From assembly GCA_046350095.1 (NCBI GenBank), contig JAXMBA010000004.1, forward strand, positions 930,001 through 994,000: a stretch of DNA of 64,000 nt. Direction: 5' to 3'. Origin of the DNA: Urbifossiella sp046350095. GTDB lineage: Bacteria > Planctomycetota > Planctomycetia > Gemmatales > Gemmataceae. How positions within the stretch are numbered: position 1 is the first letter of the stretch; each line of letters starts with the position of its first letter. A program made the translations under genes and the position numbers. Shown here one piece after another: positions 9,103 to 17,607 of this stretch. The notes under the pieces are model-generated. The model saw nothing but the letters and a program-made list of their open reading frames with translations, did not search any database and was not told the origin of the DNA.

Positions 9103-9125
9103 GCGGTTGGTGTACGAGAACGGCC

Positions 9126-10136
9126 CTAGACGTGCCCCCGCAGGTGCTCCGCGGCCTGCTCCGGGGCCACGGTCGTCACGAAGCACCCGCCGCCCCATTC
9201 GAGCCCGGCAGGCGTCGCGGTCCGCGGCAGGATCTCCAGGTGCCAGTGGTAGTGCGGCAACTCGGCCGACCGCAGCGGCGCCGCGTGCAGCACCCAGTTG
9301 AACGCCACCGGCCCTAGCACCGCGTCCAGCGCCTGGATCACCCGCCGCACGACGCCTGCGAGTTCGCCCAGGTCGGCATCCGCGACCGCCTCGAACCGGG
9401 CGGCGTGGGTCTTCGGCACCACCCAGAGCTCGTATGCGAACCGCGGAGCGAACGCCGTCACGGCCAGGAACCCCGCCGTCTCGCAGACGCGCCGCGGCCC
9501 ACCGGCTTCGGTAGAGATCAGCTCGCAGAAGACGCACCGCCCCGTGCGGGCGTAGTGCTCCGCAGATCGGGCCAGTTCCTCGGCGACGACAGATGGCACG
9601 AACGGCGTGGCGACGAGCTGCGAGTGGGAGTGCGCCAGCGACGCGCCCGCCGCGGCGCCGACGTTCTTGAACACAAGCGTGTAGCCGAGCCGTGGGTCGG
9701 CGGCGTGGGCGTGCATCCGCTCGCGGTACGCCCGGAACAGGCCGCGGTACGCCCCGCGCGGCAAGTCCGCGGCGCGGGTCACGTGCTCCGGGCAGGCGAT
9801 CACGACCTCGTGCCGCCCGACCGCCGGCGCGTCGGGTTCGACGGCCGGGTAGCGGTTGGGGACGACGCGGAGCCGCCAGCCGGGGCCGTTCGGGATGCTG
9901 CCGGGGTCGCGCTCGGCGAACAATTCGCCGGGTGTGTCGTGCTCGTTGCCGGGGCAGAAGGGGCAGTCGGCCGGAGACTCCGGGTCGGCCGGCGCGGGGT
10001 GCGGCACCAGCGGCCGCAGCGCCCGGGCCGGGGCCACAACCGCCCAACGGCCGGTGACCGGGTCGCGGCGGTACTCGGGAAACGCCGACGCCCGGGGGGC
10101 ATCCCCGGGCGCGGGCGGGAGGGGGTCGGGGGTCAC
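9126..10136 (-). CDS. galT: GalT-family nucleotidyltransferase (galactose-1-phosphate uridylyltransferase or related phosphorylase)
   Basis: The 336-residue protein is a GalT/HIT-superfamily enzyme. It has RRDPVTGRWAVVAPAR near the N-terminus, a zinc-type CPFCPGNE (Cys58, Cys61), the active-site HSHSQ (169-173), and HWHLEILPR. Classical GalT has HPHxQ; HSHSQ is a variant also seen in GalT-like ADP-glucose phosphorylases, so the substrate could be a nucleotide sugar other than UDP-galactose. The gene starts with a GTG at 10136 whose last base pairs overlap the upstream TGA (GTGA), so translation is probably coupled to the FG-GAP-type gene. No galactokinase or epimerase is present nearby. Confidence 0.85.
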   Translation of the reverse strand: MTPDPLPPAPGDAPRASAFPEYRRDPVTGRWAVVAPARALRPLVPHPAPADPESPADCPFCPGNEHDTPGELFAERDPGSIPNGPGWRLRVVPNRYPAVEPDAPAVGRHEVVIACPEHVTRAADLPRGAYRGLFRAYRERMHAHAADPRLGYTLVFKNVGAAAGASLAHSHSQLVATPFVPSVVAEELARSAEHYARTGRCVFCELISTEAGGPRRVCETAGFLAVTAFAPRFAYELWVVPKTHAARFEAVADADLGELAGVVRRVIQALDAVLGPVAFNWVLHAAPLRSAELPHYHWHLEILPRTATPAGLEWGGGCFVTTVAPEQAAEHLRGHV

Positions 10137-11191
10137 GGGCCGTTGTTTCCGGCGGCCGACCCGCGGACGCCGTAGAAGGTCCGCGGCACCTGGTTGATTT
10201 GCCCTTCCCCGGCGAACACGCTCAGGTCGCCGGCGTTCTGCAGGACGTTCGGGAACACCACCGTTTCGCCGACGGCCATGTTGATGTACCGCGTGTACCC
10301 AGCCGGGAACGGGCTGAAGTCCGACTGGATCTGCCCGGAGCTGTTGCCGTTGAACGAGCGGATGCGGGGCGCCTCGACTAGCGGCGTGAACTGGGCCGCG
10401 GCGAAGATCTCCTCCGAGAGCGCGCCGTCCGTGTTGCCGACCGCGACGACCAGCCCGTTCCGGCCGGCCTGGTCGAACGCGAAGTACGACCGCCGCAGGT
10501 CGCCGACGCCGCCGAACACCTTCAGCAGCGGCGCCCCACCCTCGCCCGCCCCGGTCACGATTTCGTCGCCGGCGTTGGCCCCGCCGACGGGGCTGAGCAC
10601 GTCGCCGACGGCCACGTTCACGCCGTTGCGGAAGCTCGACTCGTAGGCGAAGAACGAAGAGAACGCGGTGCCGTTCTCGTTGAACACGCGGACCACCGGC
10701 CCGCCGCCGTACCCGGCCCCGACGACAATCTCTTCGGCCGCGGTGGCGAGGTTCAGCTGCCCGCCGGCGACATTCACCCCGCCGCGGAAGCTCGACTCAA
10801 AGGCGACGTAGGTGCGGACGACGTTCCGGCTGCTCGGGTTGAACACCTTCACGACCGGCCCGCCGCCGAACCCCGGCCCGGTGATGATTTCCTGAAGGTT
10901 GTCGCCGGGGACCACGTCCGCCAGGGCGACGTTGACACCGCCGGTGAAAGACGGCTCGTAGGCGAGGAACTCGGCCTCCAAGACTCCGGCCAGGCTGTAC
11001 ACGCGGACGTACGGCTGCTGCCCCTTACCGGAGCCGACGACGTACTCGTTCTCGACCCCTCCGCCGACCTCGGGGAACACGTCGCCCACGGCGATCGTCT
11101 CGCCTCCGTCGAGCTGGAATGGGGAGAAAGACGGCACGTCGCGGTCTTCGAGGCGTTCGAAGCCCAGGCGGCGGCGGACGGGGGTGGGCAT
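10133..11191 (-). CDS. FG-GAP-type repeat protein with planctomycete N-terminal LEDR motif
   Basis: The 352-residue protein starts MPTPVRRRLGFERLEDRDVPS. This N-terminal motif marks many large planctomycete surface or extracellular proteins and replaces an ordinary signal peptide. Four or five degenerate repeats of about 60 residues follow. Each has a GVNVAVGDV strand, an EIVVGAGYGGGPVVRVF strand and an aromatic turn such as FFAYESSF. The pattern resembles FG-GAP/integrin-like propeller blades. The start ATG has a GGAGG eight bases upstream. The stop overlaps the GTG of galT. Function is unknown; a surface or matrix role is inferred. Confidence 0.78.
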   Translation of the reverse strand: MPTPVRRRLGFERLEDRDVPSFSPFQLDGGETIAVGDVFPEVGGGVENEYVVGSGKGQQPYVRVYSLAGVLEAEFLAYEPSFTGGVNVALADVVPGDNLQEIITGPGFGGGPVVKVFNPSSRNVVRTYVAFESSFRGGVNVAGGQLNLATAAEEIVVGAGYGGGPVVRVFNENGTAFSSFFAYESSFRNGVNVAVGDVLSPVGGANAGDEIVTGAGEGGAPLLKVFGGVGDLRRSYFAFDQAGRNGLVVAVGNTDGALSEEIFAAAQFTPLVEAPRIRSFNGNSSGQIQSDFSPFPAGYTRYINMAVGETVVFPNVLQNAGDLSVFAGEGQINQVPRTFYGVRGSAAGNNGP

Positions 11192-11404
11192 GACTTCCTC
11201 CGGAAGCTCGTCAACGGCCGGTCGGCCGCCGGGTCGCGGTCCCTGTAACCACGACGTAGTTTGGCCCCCGGCCGATTGTGGGGCAAACCGGAAACCGGAC
11301 GAGTGGCCGGAGTCGGGGCGAATCCCGGCCGGGTGGCGCCGGCCGGAGCGGGACCGCGGGACGGGCGGGCGGGACGGGTGCGGCCGGTCGGCCGGTTGCG
11401 GCGG

Positions 11405-11959
11405 TCAGAAGTTGCCGAGAGTTTTCCGGAATCGCTCGATCGACGCACGCACCTCGACCGCCCCCTCCTCGGCGTTCGCCCAGCCGAGCGGCTCGATCGT
11501 CACCCCTTCGAGCACCTTGTACGTGCTGAAGAAGTGTTCGACCTCGCGGAGGAAGTGGTGCGGCACGTCGTCCAGGGCGCGGATGTCGCCGAACAGCGGG
11601 TCCTTGTGGGGCACGGCCAGGAGCTTGAAGTCGTTCTGCCCCTTGTCGCGCATCTTGAACACGCCGACGACGCGGGCCTCGATGAGACACCCGCTGAACG
11701 TCGGCTCGTTGACCATGACGAGGATGTCGGACGGGTCGCCGTCCTCGGCGAGGGTCTGGGGGATGAACCCGTAGTCGCCGGGGTACATGGTGGACGAGTA
11801 CAGGTACCGGTCCATCTTGATCATGCCGGTGGCCTTGTCCACCTCGAATTTGGTCCGCCTGCCGCGGGGGATCTCGACGATCATGTTGGCGACGCCGGTC
11901 TCGCCGGTGCCGGGCGGGATCATCATGTAGTCGCGGACGTAGTCGCGGCGTGCGAACAT
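11405..11959 (-). CDS. ppa: Inorganic pyrophosphatase, family I
   Basis: It hydrolyses pyrophosphate to phosphate and pulls biosynthetic reactions forward in the cytoplasm. The 184-residue length fits the family. The metal-binding signature is EDGDPSDIL (72-80), with aspartates 73, 75 and 78. YPGDYGFIPQT (59-69) and the substrate-binding region KFEVDKATGMIKMDR are also present. It starts at the ATG at 11959, about 75 bases after the sdhB stop, and could be the last gene of the sdh unit or have its own promoter. Confidence 0.95.
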   Translation of the reverse strand: MFARRDYVRDYMMIPPGTGETGVANMIVEIPRGRRTKFEVDKATGMIKMDRYLYSSTMYPGDYGFIPQTLAEDGDPSDILVMVNEPTFSGCLIEARVVGVFKMRDKGQNDFKLLAVPHKDPLFGDIRALDDVPHHFLREVEHFFSTYKVLEGVTIEPLGWANAEEGAVEVRASIERFRKTLGNF

Positions 11960-12034
11960 GCGGGGCCTCGGGTGCCGGGATCGTGCCGATAGCTTACGGC
12001 CGGCCGCGGGCGATTCGAGGGCCGCCGGAGGTGG

Positions 12035-12787
12035 CTACTTCACGACCGCCGCGACGGTACTGCCGACGTAGTCGCGGTTCAGCTGCGCGATATGTTCGAC
12101 GCTGATCTCCTTCGGGCACGCCGCCTCGCACTCGTTGATGTTCGTGCAGTGCCCGAAGCCCTCGCGGTCGTGCGCCGCCACCACCGCCCGCACCCGGTCG
12201 TGCCGCTCCGCCTGGCCCTGCGGCAGGTGCGCCAGGTGGCTCACCTTCGCCGCCGTGAACAGCATCGCCGACGCGTTCGGGCACGCCGCCACGCACGCCC
12301 CGCAGCCGATGCACTCGGCCGCGTCCATCGCCAGCTCCTGCTGCACCTTCGCCACCGGCAGCGAGTTGCCGTCCGGGGCGCCGCCGGTGTTCACCCCTAC
12401 GAACCCGCCGGCCTGGATGATGCGGTCGAACGCCGAGCGGTCCGTACACAGGTCGCGGACCACCGGGAACGCCTTCGCCCGCCACGGCTCGATGGTGATG
12501 ATGTCGCCGTCGCGGAAGCTGCGCATGTGGAGCTGGCACGCGGTCGTGGCGCGCTCGGGGCCGTGGGCCTGGCCGTTGATCATGAGCGCGCACGACCCGC
12601 AGATCCCCTCGCGGCAGTCCTGGTCGAACGCGACCGGCTCCTCGCCCTTCTTGATTAGCCCCTCGTTGAGGATGTCGAGCATCTCGAGGAACGACATGTC
12701 GGGGCTGACGCCGTCGAGCGGGTACGTGACCATCCGGCCGGGGGCGGTCCGGTTCTGCTGCCGCCAGACGTGGAGGGTGAGTTTCAT
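12035..12787 (-). CDS. sdhB: Succinate dehydrogenase/fumarate reductase iron-sulfur subunit
   Basis: This subunit carries electrons from the flavoprotein to the membrane cytochrome b. Cluster ligands are visible. The 2Fe-2S site is DCREGICGSC (Cys58, 63, 66) with Cys84. The 4Fe-4S site is CIGCGACVAAC (Cys159, 162, 165, 169). The third cluster is CTNINECEAACP (Cys214, 220, 224). The length of 250 residues is normal. It is the last gene of an sdhC-sdhA-sdhB order and is separated from sdhA by 107 bases that contain a tandem heptamer and a long inverted repeat. Confidence 0.95.
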   Translation of the reverse strand: MKLTLHVWRQQNRTAPGRMVTYPLDGVSPDMSFLEMLDILNEGLIKKGEEPVAFDQDCREGICGSCALMINGQAHGPERATTACQLHMRSFRDGDIITIEPWRAKAFPVVRDLCTDRSAFDRIIQAGGFVGVNTGGAPDGNSLPVAKVQQELAMDAAECIGCGACVAACPNASAMLFTAAKVSHLAHLPQGQAERHDRVRAVVAAHDREGFGHCTNINECEAACPKEISVEHIAQLNRDYVGSTVAAVVK

Positions 12788-12794
12788 GGGGGCA

Positions 12795-12886
12795 GAATTC
12801 GGGATTCGGGATTCGGGGAAAGACCGGAGGCTCGGGGCTCGGGGCTCGGGGCTCGGGGCTTGCCCCGAATCCTGAATCCCGAATCC
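12795..12886. repeat. Inverted repeat with GATTCGG-period arms enclosing a tandem heptamer
   Basis: The left arm 12795-12818 begins gaattcgggattcgggatt. The right arm 12863-12886 is its reverse complement at about 22 of 24 positions. Between them, 12831-12860 holds 4.3 copies of the heptamer ctcgggg. The block fills most of the sdhA-sdhB gap on a polycistronic minus-strand unit. It could stabilise the upstream sdhCA message or lower sdhB expression; neither can be read from sequence alone. Confidence 0.85.
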
Positions 12887-12894
12887 TCCCCGGT

Positions 12895-14811
12895 CTACTT
12901 GTAGCTACGTTCCGCCAGCTTCACGTTCTCGAACACCAGCGGCTCGACGTTGCGGATCGGCTCGCGGTCGGGGCCGGCGTACTCCCACGCGGCCACGTGA
13001 GCGAACTCGGCGTCGTTCCGCTTCGCCTCGCCGTCCGGCGTCTGGTACTCGACTCGGAAGTGGCCGCCGCAACTCTCCTCGCGGGCCAGCGCGTCGCGGG
13101 CCAGCAGTTCGCCGAACTCCAGGTAGTCGGCCACGCGATTGGCCCGCTCCAGCGCCGTGTTCAGGTCGTCGGCCGAGCCCGGCACGTTCACGTTGGTCCA
13201 GAACTCGGAGCGGAGTTCCTGAATACGCGAGATGGCGGCCGTCAGGCTCTGGCGGCTGCGGGCCATGCCGACGTTGTCCCACAGCAGCTTGCCCGACTCG
13301 CGGTGGAACTCGGTCGCCGTCTTCTTCCCCTTGATCGACAGGAGTTTCTTGATGTTCTCCGTCGCCTCGGCCTCGGTGCGGCGCACCTCGGGGTGGTCGA
13401 GCGGCAACGCGCCGGGCTTCTCCCCCGCGAGCCAGTGGGTCAGCGTGTACGGCAGCACGAAGTAGCCGTCGGCCAACCCCTGCATCAGGGCGCTCGCCCC
13501 GAGGCGGTTCGCCCCGTGGTCGGAGAAGTTGGCCTCCCCGGCAACGAACAGCCCCGGCACGTTCGACATCAGCTCGTAGTTCACCCACAGGCCGCCCATC
13601 GTGTAGTGGACGGCGGGGTAGATGCGCATCGGCCGCTCGTACCCGCTCTCGGCGGTGATCCGCTCGTACATCTCGAACAGGTTGCCGTACTTGTCGGCGA
13701 TCTTGTCCTTCCCCTGCTTCTGGATGGCGGCGCCGAAGTCGAGGTACACGCCGCGGCCGCCGGGGCCGACGCCGCGGCCGGCGTCGCACGCCTCCTTCGC
13801 GGCCCGGCTGGCGATGTCGCGCGGCGCCAGGTTGCCGTAGCTGGGGTACTTCCGCTCCAGGAAGTAGTCACGGTCCGCCTCGGCGATCTGGCCCGGGTGC
13901 TTGCCGATGTCGGCCGCGTTCTTCGGCACCCAGATGCGACCGTCGTTGCGGAGGCTCTCGCTCATCAGCGTCAGCTTCGACTGGTGGTCGCCGGTGACGG
14001 GGATGCACGTCGGGTGGATCTGCGTGTAGCACGGGTTGGCGAACGCGGCCCCGCGCTTGTGCGCCCGGTACGTCGCGCTGACGTTGCAGCCGTTGGCGTT
14101 CGTGCTGAGGTAGAACACGTTCCCGTAGCCGCCGGTGGCCAGCACAACGGCGTCGGCGGTGAACGACTCGATCTTGCCGGTTTCGAGGTGCCGCGTGACG
14201 ATGCCCCGCGCGCGGCCGTCGGCGACGATCAGGTCGATCATCTCGCAGCGGGGAAACATCCTGACCGTGCCGACGCCGATCTGGCGACTGAGAGCCTGGT
14301 ACGCGCCGAGGAGGAGTTGCTGGCCGGTCTGCCCGCGGCAGTAGAAAGTGCGCTGAAGCTGAGCGCCGCCGAAGCTGCGGGTGTCCAGGAGGCCGCCGTA
14401 CTCGCGGGCGAACGGCACGCCCTGAGCGACGCACTGGTCGATGATGTTGACAGACTCCTCGGCGAGCCGGTGAACGTTCGCCTCCCGCGAGCGGAAATCG
14501 CCGCCCTTGATCGTGTCGTAGAAGAGGCGGTGGACCGAGTCGCCGTCGTTGCGGTAATTCTTGGCGGCGTTGATCCCACCCTGGGCGGCGATGCTGTGGG
14601 CGCGGCGCGGCGAATCCTGGTAGCAGAACGCCAGGACGTTGTACCCGAGCTCGGCGAGCGTCGCAGCCGCGGCCCCGCCGGCGAGGCCGGTGCCGACCAC
14701 GAGGACGGTGTACTTACGCTTGTTGGCCGGGTTGATGAGCCGCTGGTTCTCCTTGAACCGCGTCCACTTCTCAGCCAGCGGGCCGCCCGGTACCTTCGCG
14801 TCGAGATTCAT
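12895..14811 (-). CDS. sdhA: Succinate dehydrogenase/fumarate reductase flavoprotein subunit
   Basis: It oxidises succinate to fumarate with covalently bound FAD. The 638-residue protein has the Rossmann motif VVGTGLAGG (38-46) and the covalent-FAD histidine in RRAHSIAAQGGINAAKN (His72). Substrate-site segments include HPTCIPVTG and VHYTMGGLWVNYELMSNVPGL, and GEANFSDHGANRLGASALMQG is the C-terminal FAD motif. Length and motifs resemble the Bacteroidetes/Bacillus-like type paired with a single diheme cytochrome b. It starts 25 bases after the sdhC stop, in one operon. Confidence 0.96.
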   Translation of the reverse strand: MNLDAKVPGGPLAEKWTRFKENQRLINPANKRKYTVLVVGTGLAGGAAAATLAELGYNVLAFCYQDSPRRAHSIAAQGGINAAKNYRNDGDSVHRLFYDTIKGGDFRSREANVHRLAEESVNIIDQCVAQGVPFAREYGGLLDTRSFGGAQLQRTFYCRGQTGQQLLLGAYQALSRQIGVGTVRMFPRCEMIDLIVADGRARGIVTRHLETGKIESFTADAVVLATGGYGNVFYLSTNANGCNVSATYRAHKRGAAFANPCYTQIHPTCIPVTGDHQSKLTLMSESLRNDGRIWVPKNAADIGKHPGQIAEADRDYFLERKYPSYGNLAPRDIASRAAKEACDAGRGVGPGGRGVYLDFGAAIQKQGKDKIADKYGNLFEMYERITAESGYERPMRIYPAVHYTMGGLWVNYELMSNVPGLFVAGEANFSDHGANRLGASALMQGLADGYFVLPYTLTHWLAGEKPGALPLDHPEVRRTEAEATENIKKLLSIKGKKTATEFHRESGKLLWDNVGMARSRQSLTAAISRIQELRSEFWTNVNVPGSADDLNTALERANRVADYLEFGELLARDALAREESCGGHFRVEYQTPDGEAKRNDAEFAHVAAWEYAGPDREPIRNVEPLVFENVKLAERSYK

Positions 14812-14836
14812 TTTGGGGTCACCCGAGTCCGTGTCT

Positions 14837-15646
14837 TCAGCCCGCCGGGTACTGCGACTTCAGCCACCCGAGCTGCACCGCAAGTACCAGCGCCACGTTC
14901 CCGACGAGGATTGTCAGGGCGACGAGTAGGCCGAGAATGTCAATGCCGCCTCGCAGGCGGGCGTTTTTCAGGCCGAGCGTCTGGAACACGCTCGGGATCC
15001 CGTGCCGGAGGTGGACGAACAACACCACCTGAGCGACGAGATAGACGGCAATCATGCCCCAGTCCGAGAACCCGGCCACGACCATCTCGTACACGTCGTG
15101 CCGGCCCTTGGCATCCGCGAGGTCGAGGTAATTCTTAAACACCTTCTGGCCGGTCGCGGCGTCGGTCACCTGCACGCCCTTGACCCAGCCGAAAGTGTAG
15201 TGGGCGAGGTGGAACAGCGTAAACAGGCCGACCACGACGCCGGTGTAGACCATCGTCCGACTGGCGACGCCGGCTTGCGCCGGGCGGTACACCTGATACG
15301 GCACCGGCCGCGCGGCGACTGACCGAAGCCTCAACCGCAGCGCGAGTGCCAGGTGCAACACGAACAGCGCGAGAAGCCCGCCGCGGGCGACCCAGATCAG
15401 GGCGCCGAGGTCGTGCTTGAGGAAGTAGGCGTAGGCGTTGATCGCGTCGGGCCCCTGAAGCACTTTCAGGTTGCCGATCATGTGAAAGACGACGAACCCC
15501 ACCAGCGCGGTGCCGGTGAGAGCGACGAGGATTTTGCCGCCGACCGTGGAATCCAGCACGGAGGCGGCGAAGACCCTGGCGTCCGGCCCCTTGCGGTCTT
15601 TGGCCGGTCCCTTCGGGTGGCGAACGCCGGTGGTGGCGGTATCCAT
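14837..15646 (-). CDS. sdhC: Succinate dehydrogenase cytochrome b subunit
   Basis: This membrane anchor transfers electrons from SdhB to quinone. The 269-residue protein shows five hydrophobic segments at about 36-58, 86-106, 131-152, 195-213 and 237-258. Histidines suited to bind two haems lie in these helices: His55 (VFHMIGN), His98, His146/149 (FHLAHYTF), and His212/215 (VHLRHGI). One five-helix subunit, with no separate sdhD, fits the diheme type-B enzymes. It is the first gene of sdhCAB. Confidence 0.9.
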   Translation of the reverse strand: MDTATTGVRHPKGPAKDRKGPDARVFAASVLDSTVGGKILVALTGTALVGFVVFHMIGNLKVLQGPDAINAYAYFLKHDLGALIWVARGGLLALFVLHLALALRLRLRSVAARPVPYQVYRPAQAGVASRTMVYTGVVVGLFTLFHLAHYTFGWVKGVQVTDAATGQKVFKNYLDLADAKGRHDVYEMVVAGFSDWGMIAVYLVAQVVLFVHLRHGIPSVFQTLGLKNARLRGGIDILGLLVALTILVGNVALVLAVQLGWLKSQYPAG

Positions 15647-15738
15647 GCGGTGTGCGAGCGGTGAGGGTGGCGGGACAGCTAACGTATTCTAGGGGCGCCG
15701 CCCGCCCGCGTCCCACAAGCTGACCGACAACGGCCGGA

Positions 15739-16485
15739 TCAGCGGCCGCCCGCCGGCAGCGGCCGCGTCCAGACGTCGGCCATCAGCTCGTAGATTGCCG
15801 GTTCGCTCTCCTTCAGTTCGGCCCGAGTGAACGGGAAGAAGTCGTTCAAGCCGAAGTACGCTTCCGTCATCTCCGCGAAGAACTCCATCGGGTTCGTCAG
15901 GGCGTAGTGCTTCACCCGCCGGCCGTCGTAGAGAAGAGTCTTCTCGCCGCGGCCGGCCTTCTGGTACGCCTCGAACGCCTCGCGGACGCGCGGGTTGTCG
16001 AACCCCAGCACCTGGTCGTGGTAGGCGTGCACCAGCTCGTGCAGGATCACCCACGGCATGTCGCTGACGTTCCGCTTCGTGGCCAGGTCGGCGGCCCGCG
16101 GCAGGTGGACGCACTTGGCCAGGTTCGTGGCGTACCCGTTGCTCTTCAGCCAGCCGGCGCTCGGGTGGTACTGCATCGGGCCGATCTTGCCGTAGTCGAG
16201 GTCGAGTTGGATGGTCACCTTCCGCAGCTTCTCCAGCCGGTCGGGGGGCATCACGATGATGATGTCGGCGAGCTTGTTCTCGAGGAACCGAAGCGCCTTG
16301 CGCCGCAGGTCGTCGTTCTCCGGCAACGTCAGCCGGTCGTCCACGCGGACGTTCCAGCCTTCGATCACGTGCGTGGTGTGGGCCGTCGGCAGCGACACGA
16401 CCGGCCGCGGCGGCGGGGCGACCGGAGGCGGGGCGGCGGCCGCGACGGAGGCCGTCACCAGAAGCGTGGCGGAGAGGCGGGTCAT
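15739..16485 (-). CDS. Secreted HExxH zinc-metallopeptidase-like protein
   Basis: The 248-residue product has a signal peptide (about residues 1-18) and then a proline-rich stretch. The zincin motif HELVHAYH is at 149-156, with His149, Glu150 and His153. EFFAEMTEAYFG (201-212) supplies a plausible third zinc ligand, Glu205. It is therefore probably a secreted zinc peptidase; I cannot name its family and the substrate is unknown. It begins three bases after the stop of the trypsin-like protease gene, so the two are almost certainly co-expressed. Confidence 0.72.
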   Translation of the reverse strand: MTRLSATLLVTASVAAAAPPPVAPPPRPVVSLPTAHTTHVIEGWNVRVDDRLTLPENDDLRRKALRFLENKLADIIIVMPPDRLEKLRKVTIQLDLDYGKIGPMQYHPSAGWLKSNGYATNLAKCVHLPRAADLATKRNVSDMPWVILHELVHAYHDQVLGFDNPRVREAFEAYQKAGRGEKTLLYDGRRVKHYALTNPMEFFAEMTEAYFGLNDFFPFTRAELKESEPAIYELMADVWTRPLPAGGR

Positions 16486-16488
16486 GGG

Positions 16489-17496
16489 TCAGCGCTCGTA
16501 GCGGGCGAGGAACTGCGTCACTTCCTCCGCGGCGATGGCAAAGTGGACGCTGGTGTTATCGAACTTCGAGACGGCGACACCGACCACCCGGCCGGTCACG
16601 TCGGTCACGGGGCCGCCGGAGTTGCCGTGCTCCAGGCCGCCGTTCAGTTGTACCTCGCGGCGCTTTCGGTCACCCCCGGTGCGGATGCTACTGACAGTCG
16701 TTTTCGTCACCGTGATCTCCTGCCCGGCCCGCTCCCCGAGCGGGAACCCGAACGCGTACACCTCGTGCGTCTCGCGGAGGGCGGTGGTGTCACCCACCTG
16801 GAGTACGCCCGGGGCCGTCGCGCCCGCGGCCTCGACGAGCGCCAAGTCCTTCGCCGCGTCCTGGAACAGCACGCGGGCCGGGTAGGTGCGCGTCTCCACG
16901 GTCCCGCTCTGGGTCACGACTTCCAACCGGCCTGGGTGGTTGATGACGTGGTGGTTGGTGACGATCAGCCCCGGCTCGACGAAGAACCCGCTGCCGGAGG
17001 AGACCCCCTTCGCGTCGCGAATCCGGATGTACACTGTCGCCTTCTTGACCCGCGCGATGTTGGCGTCGTCCATCCGGGCGGGCGTGGTCGCGGCGAGCAA
17101 CTCGACCTTCCCCTTCGGCTGGGGAGCGGGTGCGGCCTTCGCGGCCGGCCCCTTGTCCTTCGTACTCGGCGTCGAGGTCGTGCGGCCGACCAGCACCCAC
17201 AGCGCGACGCCGACGACGACCAGACCCAGCAGCGCGGCTGCCCCGCCGCCGAGGGCGATGAGCGTCCAGTTGGTGGAACTCCCACGGGCCGGGGCCGGTT
17301 CGGGTTCACGGCGCGCCGGGCGGGCCGGCACGGCGAACTGTTCAACGAAGTTGGGCTGTGTGGCGACGGCTGGTGCGGCCGGCATCGGCGGCAGGGTCAT
17401 CGGCTGCTGACATGTGGGACAGGTGACGACCGTGCCTCCGAGGCTGTCGCCGACGGTCAGCGCCTGGCGGCAGGTCGGGCAGTGGACGACGGGCAT
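16489..17496 (-). CDS. Membrane-anchored trypsin-like serine protease with N-terminal zinc ribbon
   Basis: The 335-residue protein opens with a CxxC...CxxC ribbon (Cys6, 9, 26, 29) on the cytoplasmic side. A proline-rich linker follows, then one membrane helix (about 77-103) and an extracytoplasmic trypsin/DegP-type domain. The catalytic triad is readable: His183 in TNHHVI, Asp217 in KDLALV and Ser293 in GNSGGPV. There is no PDZ domain, unlike DegP. The zinc-ribbon plus helix plus protease layout is common in planctomycetes. The neighbouring HExxH gene suggests a joint envelope-proteolysis role, which is inference. Confidence 0.85.
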   Translation of the reverse strand: MPVVHCPTCRQALTVGDSLGGTVVTCPTCQQPMTLPPMPAAPAVATQPNFVEQFAVPARPARREPEPAPARGSSTNWTLIALGGGAAALLGLVVVGVALWVLVGRTTSTPSTKDKGPAAKAAPAPQPKGKVELLAATTPARMDDANIARVKKATVYIRIRDAKGVSSGSGFFVEPGLIVTNHHVINHPGRLEVVTQSGTVETRTYPARVLFQDAAKDLALVEAAGATAPGVLQVGDTTALRETHEVYAFGFPLGERAGQEITVTKTTVSSIRTGGDRKRREVQLNGGLEHGNSGGPVTDVTGRVVGVAVSKFDNTSVHFAIAAEEVTQFLARYER

Positions 17497-17607
17497 GGCG
17501 GACGTTCCGGACGGCAGCGGGGAGAGTGAATTGTCCCCGGTCGCTGCCGGCCGGGCAAGGGGCTAACCCGCTGGTGCGGCAGCACGCCTTGCGACTTCGG
17601 ACCCGCG

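Noticed and set aside
8497..10047. Possible GalT-NadD fusion in one long minus-strand frame
   Set aside because: The frame upstream of the NadD ATG at 9102 is a shadow of galT in another frame; galT has its own stop at 9126.
12831..12860. CRISPR-like tandem array
   Set aside because: It is a simple heptamer tandem without spacers.
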